A stretch of 64,000 nt of DNA from Panicum virgatum. Taxonomy: Eukaryota; Streptophyta; Magnoliopsida; Poales; Poaceae. A program made the translations under genes and the position numbers. Location: contig NC_053138.1 of assembly GCF_016808335.1 (NCBI RefSeq), positions 58,868,951 to 58,932,950 of the forward strand. The letters are read 5' to 3'. Of this stretch, positions 1-12,181 are shown piece after piece. The notes under the pieces were generated by a model. That model ran no database searches. It was not told where the DNA came from and saw only the letters and a program-made list of their open reading frames with translations. Every line of letters begins with the position of its first letter. The stretch's first letter is position 1.

Positions 1-2014
1 TCGGACCCCACGCACCAACCCTTCCCCTCCCCGCCTCGAACAACAGAACCGCCCCACCTACATATAGTCAGTCGAGCTCAACGTGAGACTACTAAAAGTA
101 AACATATGCATCTCGTTTCTCCGCGACTACTCAACTCGCCCTAAGGGGTGGTGATGAAGTTCTGTACTTTCGAAGCGAGGCAGTACTAGGCTTACCGGTT
201 TCGACTACCTCCTACTCCCGGCATGCGGTTAGTACAATTCAAACTCGATCAAAGGGCCAGACAACGGACGGTCCTTAACCGGTACAGACGGGGCTAACCT
301 CTCCCCCGCCCGGTCTCCAAATTCTCTTTCTTTCCTGCATAATCCAATATTCCATATATCCAAAATATAGAGGCATCCTATATCTCGCGAGTGACCATAA
401 TCACTCGACTTCTACCGAGATCTAGTAAGCATAGTATTTCTATCATCTTATACATACTAGTATACTCAAGGGAACCTAGGGATCATGCAACTAGGGTTCC
501 AATCAATTCCTAAACCTAATGCACAAGTAATAGCAACATATATAGGTGTCATAATTTGAAATAATAGTATGTGCACCGGGGCTTGCCTGAGGGTAACACT
601 AAATTAGTGTTAATTCTAGTAAGGCCTTGGGCCCTTCCGACCATTGGGCCGGGTCTTCACGGGTTCCTTCCCAACCCTGCTTTCGATCCTGGGCTTCACG
701 ATCCATTCGTAGATGATGTTCTCACCACGGTTCTATATGAATGCATATGACATGACAATTAAATGCACATGAAATAAGTAATGAAATTATAATTTTACAA
801 TCACAAAATAACTATCGACCGAGTATAAATACTATGATTTACATACAACTACGCCTGCCAGCACTACTACTACCGGTCAGACCGGTCTACAAAACCGGTC
901 AGACCGGTCGTGACTAGGTGAGACTCTGAACCCTAAATCTGGGTTATCAGGACGTATTCTCATAGTATCCGGACTCCCAAGCCCGGAGAATCCGAACTTA
1001 AACCCGGAGCGTATAGACCACTACAAACCCGAAGTATCCGGACAAATGGCCGGACTGTCCGGACCCCTACCGGTCAGACTAGTCCAAGCACCGGTCAGAC
1101 CGGCTGGCCGAAAATAAACCCTAGCTAAATCATAAAACACTGGTTTAGCTCTCTAATTTAATTTAACCAGATTCTTTTTAATTGTAAACTATTATTTAAT
1201 TTCCAAATATACCAACACAGGAAGAATTCACTAACACCTCACTATGTTTTCTAGGACGGAAACTTGTAGAGTGAACTACACATGCCAAAACTAAACCACT
1301 ACCCGAGACAACCCGACGTCCACAATTCTGCAAAACCCGGAATATCCGGATTTTATATCCGGAATATCCGGATTTTCCAGAGTATCTGGGTTAATACCCG
1401 GAGTTTTCGGGTTTCCTACCATTTTCGCCCCCAAGAACTGAAATCTTGATTTTGGCAAAACTAACCCACAAAATTTGAAACCCTTTCAGACCCTAATAGA
1501 ATGGTTCATAAGGAGATGATTGACCCAAAAGAAATCACTTTAAACACCCTAGATCGATCAATCCCTTTTTGCCCTAACTCTTAGTACCTTGAGCAAGCTC
1601 TCCTTGTAAGAAAACTCAAAAACGAAGCCACCTCATGGTGGAATACCTGGAGAAGATGATCCCCCACACTGATTGGAGCTTCCTTGGTCTTGGGAATGGA
1701 TTTGGAAGGAAGGATTTGAAGTTTAGGGCTAAGGGGGAAAGGGAGAGCTCTTGAGAGAGAGAAAGAGGAAAAGTGAATGGTGTTTTAACGTGTCAAAACA
1801 CGTGATAAAGCACTCCAGGTCCGGACTATCCGGAAGAATATCCGGAGTATCCGGGTAAATCCGGAATTTCCGGATTCAAACCCGGAGTATCCGGGTTCCT
1901 CTGGCTCCAGAATTTGAAATCGAGTTTTGAGTCGATTTGTGACTCGACTTGTAACCGAGAGAATTGGATCACTAGTTAGCTAGTTAAACCCAAATTTAAC
2001 ACTCGGGTGTTACA
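1..2014 (-). repeat. gypsy-like LTR fragment
   Basis: No gene is visible. Read on the minus strand from 2014, the stretch begins TGTAACACCCGAGTG, a start typical of grass Ty3/gypsy long terminal repeats. It is full of short CCGGA/TCCGG words (for example 1325-1440 and 1815-1905) and ACCGGTCAGACCGGT words (870-1110). No internal protein-coding part is seen, and the other end lies outside the window. The assignment rests on the terminal motif and composition only. Confidence 0.45.
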
Positions 2015-2751
2015 GGCTTCGACGGGACGAAGATGTTCTTGCAGACGGAGTGCAGCAGATGATGTAGTAGATGACGTGCCGCAACACTTGACTTGGATGA
2101 AGGACAACCCATGATGAAGATCGTTGAGCAGTCGCGTCGGGCGCTTCCCAAAAAACCTTATTCACCCTCTCTCAGTGCAGGATCCCAAAGGTGAAAGGTT
2201 CCGGAGACATGCTTTTCCATTCGCCGGTGCTCGGGATGGATTAAGCTACGGTGGCAGCACAACAGTGAAAAAGACAAAAACCCTACCTTAAGTTGATATA
2301 TTCTCTGGTGTAGTGGCGGAGCGTGAAGCTAATTGGGGGGGGGGGGCGATTTCACTTGCTTACAAAGGTACAGAAGGAGCATCAAATAGATCTTGCCCCT
2401 CCCCATCAGTCTATTCATCTCATTTTTTTGAAAATGAATGGAGAGTTTTCATACGAACCAATTCAGAAATTACATCTAGTCAACTAACTGCGATTTTGCT
2501 ACTTTCATGTCGAAGAAATTAGGGCAAAAGATTGGAGAATGGGGATTGGAGAAAACCTGTAGGCTGTAGCAGTGTTTACAAACTAATCCTATATTAATAC
2601 TTATATATATGCAATGGATTTATAAATAAAGCTAATGTAAATATACCATGGTGATATAATAAATATTATTATATATACACTATTTATAATATATTAACTA
2701 TAAATATATATTAATATTATATATATATGTATATTTTTCACATAAGTTTAC
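2015..2751. other. non-coding repeat-derived stretch
   Basis: No gene is supported. 2020-2300 resembles another LTR remnant in composition. A run of 12 G lies at about 2335-2346. 2570-2750 is very AT-rich with TATATA runs. The short open frame at 2313-2522 has no recognisable domain. Confidence 0.4.
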
Positions 2752-3271
2752 TGGTGCTGTCAAGTAGTCTGACCGGCCTGTGCCCTGTAGCCGGTACAGC
2801 AAAGTCCGACCGGTCTGACCGGTAGGCATGAGCGGTCATACCGGTCCATGGAGTCCGAGTGTAATTGAATTATTTCATAAGTTTCTATCTGTAAAAAAAA
2901 TTCCTTGTGGGCGGCAAGACATCCCCATCTTATAAATATAAATGGCCACGGCCGATTGAGGGTACAAATCGATCAAAAATACAACTTTTATCTTTTTATC
3001 TTTTCTGTTTGTCCTAACTTTTCCAATCTACTATTTGTTGTTCCTCCTTCGTTCTATATCGATTGAGGGTGTCCTAGGTGGTCTGTCAACCCTAGAACAA
3101 CCCTGCGCTTCTGTCCCAATGGGTCCTTCTCAGGCGACGATCGTTCTTTCATCACCGGTCTGCCCGGCGATCAGCGGTCTGACCGGTCTGAGTATCGGCA
3201 CTGTAACGTGTGCCGTTGCTCGCTGCACGTTGGAGTGCATCTGATGTGTTGGCCCTAGATTTGCGGCAACA
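2752..3271 (+). repeat. LTR copy, 5' end missing
   Basis: This stretch is the reverse-complement partner of the solo LTR at 19154-20069. It lacks about the first 48 bases of that LTR and does not have its internal duplication. It ends ...GGCAACA at 3271 and is followed by CCTTA, which matches the complement of TAAGG next to the other copy. It contains several ACCGGTCTGACC-type motifs. It belongs to the duplicated block that continues at 3272-3681 and 12182-12898. Confidence 0.6.
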
Positions 3272-3681
3272 CCTTAACGGACTCGTTCAAAATAATCCCC
3301 TTCAATCTATATTGATTGGGAGGGATTTTTTTAGAGAAAAATTTGTTCGATTATTATTTCTACACACAGACCAACCCCGCAAACCCCACTTAAGAGCACG
3401 TTTGGTTGCCTGTATCTCCATTGGACGGGCTCAGTAGAAAGCAGATACATGTTCAAGTTGTTTGGTTTCTTGGATAACCGCTCCGACCATGCTCTGCTCA
3501 TGCAACCATATGCCTCGGGCCACGCCAGCTTGAAACACAGGAATTGAGCGTTTATGTCACGGTCCTGCTCGGGCAGTCGGAACAGCAAGAGGGGAACAAG
3601 GAAGAATAGAAGAGGAACGGGGAAGAAGCAGAGCAAGAAGAACAGGGGAACGAACAGGAATGGGGAACATGTTTCAGTATT
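3272..3681 (+). repeat. left arm of split inverted duplication
   Basis: The sequence is the reverse complement, with scattered differences, of about 18757-19153. It ends with TTCAGTATT (3673-3681), the left target-site copy of the transposon that starts at 3682. No gene is supported; the open frames here are low-complexity arginine-rich readings. Confidence 0.7.
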
Positions 3682-6600
3682 GGACTGCGATAATGCGCGA
3701 CCTGTCGCGCGTACGGACAACGCGCGACCCCTCCTTCCCGGTCTGCATTAGCATGGGTCGCTTTCAAGATGACATCAGCGATGATGCGAGCACATTTATT
3801 TAAAACTGCATATTTAGAATGGCTATTGCTCTCTCGTCCGGCATCAATTTTCAAATTCGCTTTCACCATTATATTCGTCATGACGAGCTCTACGAAACAA
3901 GATCAATATTGCATATGTTTTGTGGTTGTTTTATCTATACTAACAACTTATGTTGTATACCTAGTAGCAACTTGTGTACAGATGGGTGACAACTTATTTA
4001 AGTTAGGTTTCATAGAACTTATGTACACAGATGGCTTGCAACTTATTCAACTATATGTTCCGATCTTTGCATATTATATATTTCAACTGCTTTGAGTAAT
4101 CATTATTTCTCATCTTGTATCTATTTTTGATTCCTTGTGCATTATTGCTTTCATTGTAACGAGATCCTATAAATAAGTCCTATAGTAAATAAGAGTGCTC
4201 TGTGTTGAAACATGTACGTTTAGTAGTAACTTATGTTCTAAAAAACAATATAAGAGTTTTATTCTATATATCCAGCATTAATTTAGGTGGAGACCATGTA
4301 GCAATTATATATAGGTAGCTGTTAACTTATGTAGAAACTTTGCACTAATAATCATGTAGAGAAGATTTGTGAACTTGTGTTATATGTCTGGTATCAAATC
4401 CAAGACCATGTAGCAACTTATATGTAGACACAATCTATCAACTTATATTATATATCTGGGGATCAAACTTAACTAGAGATTGTACTAACTAATATGTTAA
4501 GTACAAGTTGCTACTTCTACGTGTATAACTTGCAGTATGGGATTATGTACAAGATTGTCTACACCAACCGAATCAAGTTATAATATCCACAGTAAAAAGA
4601 AGAGATGAGTTGCATAGAATGATTCAATACTTAAAAGAGAAAAAAATCAAATAAGTATAAAACCATGGTCATTGCACAAGTGATTAATGTAGATAAAGTG
4701 TTACAACCTGATCTATTTGTTACCACTTATGAAATATAATGTACCAACTTATGTAAAGACAGTGTATCAACTTATGAAGTAAATATTAGCAAGTTATCTA
4801 GAGTAACATGTTATGTTTATTACAATTTCATCCTTGTTTCAGCTCTGTCTACTTGGTCTTTCCGTTAATTCTCATGTACAACTTCAGGAGCTCCTTCTCC
4901 AGCCTTTGAATTCTAAAATATGCACTAGTACTTCTACTTGGGGTGGATAAGTTCGAGTGACTTTTACAAAAACTGAAGATACTTTACACAAGTTGTTGTT
5001 CTTCTACTGGGGGAGGAAGCGGTTCACCAAGTTGTTGAAAATTATCATCCTAAAAAAGGGAAAAGTTGCATAGAAAGTAAGTTAAAAATGAAATAGTTTT
5101 TTTTCTGGTGGGAAGAAAAGGACTATGAGTTACCACATAATTTGGTACATATATAAATTGCTAGGTACAAACTATATCATGCTACATAGGTTCTTGCATA
5201 AGTTGCCTGTAGAAAAAAGATAATAAAGTTACCACATCTGTTGATTCTGTATTCAAGTCAAACCCCTCTTCAGACAGCATCTTGAGCTGCAATAACGTGT
5301 TTGTAAAAGAAACTCTATCATCCACACATGATAACACAGAAGTTGACACAATGATAACACAGAAGTTGACACAATGATAACATAAAAGCTGATGTAGGTG
5401 GTGACTGAACACACACAAGATGACATACACATATAATCAAGTTGTCATTTTAATTAATGGATAAAAAATTATAACACATTTTTTCAACATTTTTGGATAT
5501 CCATACAACTTTTTAATGTTTACAATGATGCAAAAGTTATATCTAAAAGAACTTTTTTTACATCCACACCCAATATGTACAAGTTGCCACACATGATCAT
5601 ACACAGACAACACAACATCAACACAAATAATTTGATGCACGGCAGATCCAAGATGCTAGATTAGCATAAAAAAACACATGTAAAATCATACATTCATTTG
5701 CATACGTAGCAATTACGTAGGGGAAGGTTCATCATCTTTTTGAGTTTCCGTTTTGCTTACCATGATGGGAAAATATGCATATATGAAAGTACTGATGATA
5801 ATTATGCACATAATATGAACAATGAAACAAATAATTTGAAAATAATTAAATAAACATAGAGAAACATAAAAAAAAGAGGTAGCATATAACTTGTCACTTT
5901 ATATTGCTGAAGTTGACACATCTATTAAAAAGTAAGATGACACAGGGTATACCAAAAGTTGAGATTTTTTTTGTCATCATTCAAATGTCCTTGCAAGTTA
6001 GGTGCCAAGCCATGGAGTTCCTTCAAAAACAGTAACCTGAATGTAAGCTATATATTGCCATTTATGCTACATCTCAGCAACCAAATAAAAGAAATTCATG
6101 AACCTTTTACCATGTTACTTGTTAGCCAAAGTATGAAGTGTATTTTGGTAGTTATACAAAGTATCAAATGTATTTTGGTAGTTATAAATAAATACTAGGC
6201 ACATGTATCTCTAAGTGCTGCAAAATATCTCTAATAATAGTATATCCCTAGCCTTATTACTAATAGTATTGATATGAAAAAAACTAGGTGCACAAATCGT
6301 AGCAGTATTTCCTTCAAAAAAAAATCATAGCAATATATATCTCTAAAGAGTTGTTTCTGGCTAGCCTTTTGATATAATTCACTCCAACTTCTGTAGTGTC
6401 AATAAGATATGATATAATTTTTGCATTTACAGTTACAGAGTTTATCTAGCCCCATGCAAAAGCAATTTCCCCCAAATTAATTCCTATTAATCCCATCCTC
6501 CTAAGCCTAACGCTAGCTACAATGACATGCATGGCATTCAATCCCATCGAACAGGAAGCACAGGGGATGTAGAACCACATGGAGCACTGGGGGATTGGGG

Positions 6601-7347
6601 GCACCTCGATTTGTCTTTTCCAGCGCTGGGTGTCAGAAGTCACATGTCCTGCGGCAAAAATCGCATGTTCCACACCTCTAGTGCTTGTGGGTGCTGCTCG
6701 TCTTTGGAAATCACCGCTCCCCCTCCCCTAGTGATCCAGTATTGTGCTACCCCCTCCATCTCCCTCCTTCCCTCTTGGGGATTAGGACACCAAATCATGA
6801 GGGGATGATGCTCGAAATCGTCCCAACCCTGGCACCCCACCACTCGAGCTCACCCTGCACCCTCCCTCCCTCCCTTCCTCCCAAGGATTAGCACTCCAAA
6901 TCGGACCAAATCCCGGGAGGGGAATGCTCCAAATTAAATCCTCCCCAACTCCGGACGACCAACCGCTCGAGCTTAACCCCTACGCAGTTCGCACAGGCAC
7001 ACACACCTCGTCCCTATTGCCACACGCAGCACTGCTGCTCGCCGCACGCCAAATCCGTAAGCACGCAACACCATGGTGGGGGAGAGTAGGTGTGCGGGAT
7101 TGGGACTCACATTAGGCTGCGAGGGAGACGAAGTTGCCCTGCCGATCGCCGCACACGCTTCTCAGTCCCCGGCTGCCACTCCTCGCCATTCCCCCCGAGT
7201 CGCCTCCGTCCACCTCCCAGGAGAAAAAGGAGTCTGCGGTTATGGTTTCGAAAATGGAAAAAGAGGAGTCCCGTTAGCGATCCCTCGCAGGCCAGCGGTT
7301 ACCTAGGCCCGCGTTGGCCTGCTGGGCCGCGGGGTCGCACGATCAGT
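3682..7347. other. interior of outer element, no intact gene
   Basis: No coding gene is supported. 3940-5990 is AT-rich and carries dozens of copies of a degenerate word close to CAACTTATG or its complement ACAAGTTG. There is a short tandem duplication at about 5334-5378 (a 22-mer with AGAAGTTGACACAATGATA) and another at 6126-6186 (around TGTATTTTGGTAGTTATA). 6500-7340 becomes GC-rich and could be a captured 5' gene region, but no domain is recognised. Confidence 0.4.
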
Positions 7348-7357
7348 TACTAGCGTG
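7348..7357. repeat. target-site duplication of inner MULE, left copy
   Basis: TACTAGCGTG at 7348-7357 pairs with TACTAGCGCG at 12139-12148, nine of ten bases identical, directly flanking the inverted repeats. Confidence 0.75.
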
Positions 7358-7753
7358 GCGTCTTTTTTATTTTTTTATTTTTCAAAAAAAAAATTTACTG
7401 AAATATATTTTTGATTTTAGATTTTACAGTTCTATACCCCTACCGCCCGGCAGGGGGGCGGTAAGGACCTATATGTAAATAAAAATGATTTTTTTGTGTA
7501 GAGTTCCATGGCGGGTGCGTGCCGCCCCCCTGCCGGGCGGCAGGCCCCCTGCCACCCCACCACTTGGCGGCAGGGGGGCGGCAGGCTCCCGCCCCAAATA
7601 TAAAATCCGCCCCATCCCTCGCGCCCTCATTTTTTGCCCACGAGATCCAAAGAGGGGAGAGGGAGAGAGGGAGGAGGGGTGAGGGAGGTAATTCCACCGG
7701 CGAAGCCCTGCCAGATTTTGGATCCGAACCGCGGGTAACCAATATTTCTCAAC
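7358..7753 (+). repeat. MULE terminal inverted repeat, left
   Basis: This arm is the inverted counterpart of 11697-12138. It contains small internal palindromes built from CTGCCGGGCGGCAGG-like words. Confidence 0.85.
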
Positions 7754-7904
7754 TTTGTCATTCCAGAATTTTTGTATGTTTAATTTTATGATTAGTATTT
7801 TTATTATTGTAAGCACTTAGGGTTCGGATTAGTGGTTATAATTGAAGCCATAGCATATTTCTAGATATTAGATTAATTAAAATGAAGTCTTTGGATGGCC
7901 AGAT

Positions 7905-10491
7905 ATGTCGAGCAAAGTGGCGTTTCAAGTTCATTACGGTGACTTCTATAGAATTACTCATGATTCCTATGGAGTAAATCTATCAGCATTGGAAAGAAGA
8001 CAGTGCAGTCTAGATAAACCCCTAGAGAGGAGTTTTGAGTCCATATGGAAATGTCTTCATAGGATGTTCAATGTGAATCCAAAGACCCATTTGCTTACGG
8101 TTCATACCTTGACTTTCTGGGAAACTAATGGGGATTTCTGGGAGTTGACACATATAAGTAGTACGGAAGAATGGCAACATTACATGCAAGCAGCTCTTGA
8201 AAGTGGGTGGCCTCTCGCAATGGTAATTCAGATTCACCAGAAGACCGGTGATTTAGGTGAAGGGTCAACTCACACAACATCTGACTGCAATGAAGAGATG
8301 GAAGAGGATAAAGAAGAAGAGAACATGCAAGCTCCAGAACTAGAACCAGAACCACAAGGTTTGGCAGATGAAGGCGAGCGGATACCTGGAATTGTGGAGG
8401 AAATGGAGAAAGAAGACCAGGATGCGCGAATAATGGAGCAATGTGGGGACTCATCGGATGATGAGGACGATGAGCGCTTCCCAGTGCTAGGTGAATGGCG
8501 TGAAGAGGGTTTTGGGAATCCAGTGGTACAAGATATTAAGAGTTCGGAGTTTGAATACAGAGTGAATGAGGTTGTACAAGGGGCAAAGTATCGTACCATT
8601 GAGGATGTGAAGGATGCTGTGAAGCTCTGGGCTGTATCTCTGAGGAAGGAATTCAAAGTACTGAAGTCTAGCAGCAAAGAATACGAGGTGAGGTGTGCAG
8701 ATTGAGACTGTACATGGTGAGTGCATGCATACAAGGGAAAGTTCAAGACACACTGGGAATGTTCAATTGTTACACCACATACTTGTAGATTGACAGGTGT
8801 TGTGGGACATCATCGTAATATCACATCAACTTTCGTGGCTAAGAAGATGTGCCTGCTTTGATAATTAGGGACATTGAACAGAATTTCCAGTATGTGATCA
8901 GCTATGCAAAGGCTTGGCGGGCTAAACAAAAAGTATTTGAGATGAGGTTTGGCACTTATGAAGCATCATATGACAACCTACCTCGTATGCTTGAAGCAAT
9001 TGTGCACAAAAATCCTGGAAGTGCTTTTGATACGTACAGTGTACCAAGCTTGTCAGGGGGGCCAAGCATTCTGCTGCGAGCTTTCTTCTACATTGGAGCA
9101 TGTGTGAGGGCATTCATTTATTGTCTTCCTATTCTATGTATTGATGGCACTTTCCTGACAGAGAAATATAAGGGAACAATATTGACAGCAATCGGAATTG
9201 ATTGAAACAAGCAGATAGTTCCCATTGCCTTTGCCTTTGTTGAGAATGAGAACACAGAAAGCTGGTACTGGTTTTTTGAACGTCTGAAGATTCACATTGT
9301 TGCTGGAAGGTCTAATGTTTGCCTTATCAGTGATAGGCATGCAGGTCTACTTGCAGCTATAAGGCAGCTCCAAGAAGGTAGTCAATTTTCACCTCCTATA
9401 TGGCCAGATGTTGTCAATAGGTGGTGTGTGAGGCATATGACTGCTAACTTTTATGAGCGGTTCAAGAATAAGGATCTGATGAATTTGTTCAAGCGATTGT
9501 GCACTCAGAATCAGCAGAGGAAGTTCGATGCTTTGTGTGGTATAATTGATGACATGAGCGCTGAATTGCTTAAGAGCCAGGCCTCATCATCCAGCAGGAG
9601 ACGTTCTACAGATTTATTAGTTGGACATGCTAAGCCATTTTCACAGTGGATTGATGGTGCGCCTAAAGAGAAGTGGTCACTTCTGTATGACACAGATGGG
9701 AGACGTTATGGGATCGAGACGACCAACCATGCTGAATGTTACAATATGGTAATGCGTCGTGTTCGTGGATTTTCTCTTGTTGGCATTGTTGAGTTCATCA
9801 TGTACGGATGTATAAGATATTTTAGGGAGCGATACGCATCAGCCACTTCCTTACTTAATGATCCAGGAGTGCATTTTTACAGAAGGGTCAATGAGTACAT
9901 GGAGAAAAAAATTGAAAAGGCTCGATTTCATTCAGTCATATCGATGGGCACAAAGGAGCAAAGATTTGAGGTATCATGCAGGGACAGGACCGGACAGGGT
10001 ATCCGCAGACAAAGGGTAATTCAAGAAGTTTTGATAACCATTGACGGGAGGGTGTTCTCCCGATGTCAGAAGCCAAAGGTGCATCACTTATCATGCTCCC
10101 ATGTCATCGCAGCTTGTTCTGTATCTGGGTTAGATGCCGCGTCATATGTTTCTCAATATTTCACGAACGAAGCCGCAGCACAGACTTGGTGTCATGAGAT
10201 ATACGGCATCGGTATTCTAGGCCCATTCACTCAAAAAATCCACATCCAATGCTCATCCCTGATGCAGCTACGAAGCGGGGCATAGGCCGACGGCAGACAT
10301 GTCGTATCCGGAACGGAATGGACGAGTCCGAGGCTGGAAAGAAGAAAAAACGTTGCAACTTGTGTGGAGCGGACGGTCACACTTACAAGAAGTGCCCACA
10401 GCTTTCAGTACCCACTGCTGCTGCCGAGGCTGGACCTTCCGGGAATCCGACGGATGGATCGGCTCCACCTATAAGAATTCACTGCATCTAG
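7905..10491 (+). pseudogene. MuDR-type (mudrA-like) transposase, decayed
   Basis: The reading gives an N-terminal plant MuDR region with an acidic stretch (7905-8702), then the MULE transposase core (about 8720-9790) and a SWIM-type zinc finger region (about 10050-10115). A separate frame holds a CCHC zinc knuckle, CNLCGADGHTYKKC (about 10355-10400). The catalytic acidic residues are recognisable: D in CIDGTF, D in ISDRHAG, E in TTNHAECYN. Lesions are TGA stops at 8703-8705 and about 8718, a frameshift near 8850, a TGA at 9203-9205 where glycine is expected, and a frameshift near 10235 in an A-run. The first SWIM cysteine seems to be lost. The family cuts and joins transposon ends in the nucleus; this copy cannot make a full protein. 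Confidence 0.9.
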
Positions 10492-10779
10492 TTGTGCACG
10501 TAACAGCTTGCAATGTATTTGTGTGTACGAAACTAAGTATATTATGTATTTGTCTCGAATTTGGTTGTAACGAATGAAACCTTCAATGTAATATGTTATG
10601 TGGTATTTTGTTTAACGTTCTATTTATATTTCGTTCATTGTATCTTATATGGTATTGTATCATAAATATAATCATTACAATCAAACATAGCAAACATATA
10701 AGTATTGCAATTAAAGGTACAGGCGTCCCGTCACAATTTACATCACAATCTAAAACCGATGTCCATCATATGTTACAGA

Positions 10780-11590
10780 TCATGTCATGAAATCATCTAA
10801 GTCGTCATCCCAGTTGACAGATGGTGGTGCAGCATTACTTGACGAACCTCTCGACTTTCCTTTTCTCTCTTTTCTGGTTCTAGGTTCATGTACAGGGGGA
10901 GGAACATCAGGTGTTCGAGGCCATGATTTGGGGGGCATGAAGTCATCCATATCGTCATCCCAGTTAACACAACTTGGTGCTCGAGGTGGTGCAGCATGAC
11001 TTGACAAACCTCCGGTCATCTGTTCTTGCGGAGGCCAAGAACTATCACCTGAAGATCTTTTCCACCTCCTTCGTCTAGTTTGCGGCATAACTCCACCGAA
11101 GATACATACCAATTTACGGAAATTTGGTATCAAATTGTTAATCAACTCCGTGTCCTTGGGGTAATCCTAGCATATAATTACACAATAATTTTACTATTTC
11201 GTAAATATGGATTACAAATGACGGACGAGATTAGAACTGAATAAGAGTTACCTTAATGTGCATCTCATACATCTCTGGCCGCATCCATATCTTACAAGTA
11301 GTTTGTAAGAATCCAATAACATAAGGATGATTCGCTAGTTCACATATCCTCATGTATATCTTCCGACGTTCTATCAGGTGTTCCTTTAAATCTTGCATTG
11401 TAATACCTCGAAACAATGTGAAATCTTTAAACTCAACTAATTTGGACAACACCATCTCTATCGTACCATCCGCTAATGGATCCAATTTTTTACTGATTAC
11501 AAGATGTGTCATGATCTCAAGAAATATACTAGATTTTTCTTCGGTCCATGAAAATCCAACAGAATTGGAGGCAGTTATTGCCTTATGCTG
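10780..11590 (-). CDS. Myb/SANT-like protein encoded inside the MULE
   Basis: Two exons join in frame: about 11590-11252 and 11166-10780, with a GT-AG intron (donor at 11251-11250, acceptor AG at 11168-11167). An upstream acceptor-like TTATTGCAG near 11591 suggests a further 5' exon that I cannot place; an ATG at 11599 is the alternative start. The N-terminal part starts SVGFSWTEEKSSIFLEIM, and the exon junction region reads MYEMHIKDYPKDTEL, followed by IPNFRKLVCIFGG. This fits the plant Myb/SANT-like domain (PF12776 type) that accompanies PIF/Harbinger transposases. The C-terminus holds two copies of VNWDDD-DDFM, an acidic repeat. The gene converges on the transposase and ends about 290 bp from it. 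The family link is from motif memory. Confidence 0.5.
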
Positions 11591-11696
11591 CAATAACAAT
11601 AAGGTACTGTCATTCTAAGTTTACTATTCTATATTTCACTATCCAAAAACTAAATCTATTCTAATTCATAATTATTTTAGAAACAAGTCTATAATA

Positions 11697-12138
11697 GTTG
11701 AGAAATATTGGTTACCTACGGTTCGTATCCAAAATCCGGCAGGGCTTCGCCGGTGGAATTACCTCCCTCACCCCTCCTCTCTCCCTCTCCCCTCTCTGGA
11801 TCTCGTGGGCAGAAAATGAGGGCGCGAGGGAAGTGGCGGAGTTTTATATTTGGGGCGGGAGACTGCTGCCCCCCTGCCGGGCGGCAGGCCCCCTGCCGCC
11901 AAGTGGTGGGGCGACAGGGGGCCTGCCGCCCGGCAAGGGGGCGGCAAGCACCCGTCAAGGACCTCTGCGCAAAAAAAAATTATTTTTTATTTACATATAG
12001 GTCCCTACCGCTCTCCTGTCGGGCGCTAGGCCCCCTGCCGCCCCCTGCCGGGCGGTAGGAGTATAGAACTATAAAATTTAAAATCAAAAATATATTTCTG
12101 TAATTTTTTTTTGAAAAATATAAAAATGAAAAAGACGC
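11697..12138 (-). repeat. MULE terminal inverted repeat, right
   Basis: This arm is the inverted counterpart of 7358-7753, ending AAAAAGACGC at 12138. The flanking target duplication is 12139-12148. Confidence 0.85.
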
Positions 12139-12181
12139 TACTAGCGCGACCGGTCGTCTAATAGACTTAACCTTCAGTACT

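Larger units (their letters stand above)
7358..12138 (+). mobile_element. Mutator-like element (MULE) with long terminal inverted repeats
   Basis: This 4781-bp element is bounded by terminal inverted repeats 7358-7753 and 11697-12138. Both start GCGTCTTTTT, followed by an A/T-rich section and then a GC-rich section with repeated CTGCCGGGCGGCAGG-like words, and end GGTAACCAATATTTCTCAAC and its complement. A near-identical 10-bp target duplication flanks it. It encodes a mudrA-like transposase on the plus strand (broken) and a convergent Myb/SANT-like gene on the minus strand. The arms differ by indels in the GC-rich words (396 against 442 bp), so the insertion is not very recent. It lies about 34 bases from the right end of the outer element. 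Confidence 0.9.
3682..12172. mobile_element. outer MULE-like transposon, nested host of a second MULE
   Basis: The element is flanked by a 9-bp duplication, TTCAGTATT (3673-3681) and TTCAGTACT (12173-12181), with one mismatch. The inverted paralogous block has a single TTCAGTATT at 18756-18764 (complement) with nothing inserted, so it preserves the empty site. The ends are loosely inverted: both begin GG and share CGACC-GTCGCGC at the same offset, at about 3698 and in the complement of 12142-12156. A 9-bp target duplication fits Mutator-like elements. Removing the nested MULE leaves about 3.7 kb with no intact transposase, so the element looks non-autonomous or decayed. Class assignment is inferred. 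Confidence 0.65.

Noticed and set aside
3331..3881. Overlapping arginine- or leucine-rich open frames around 3331-3881
   Set aside because: They span the target-site junction of a transposon and read low-complexity AGGAAC repeats; they are not genes.
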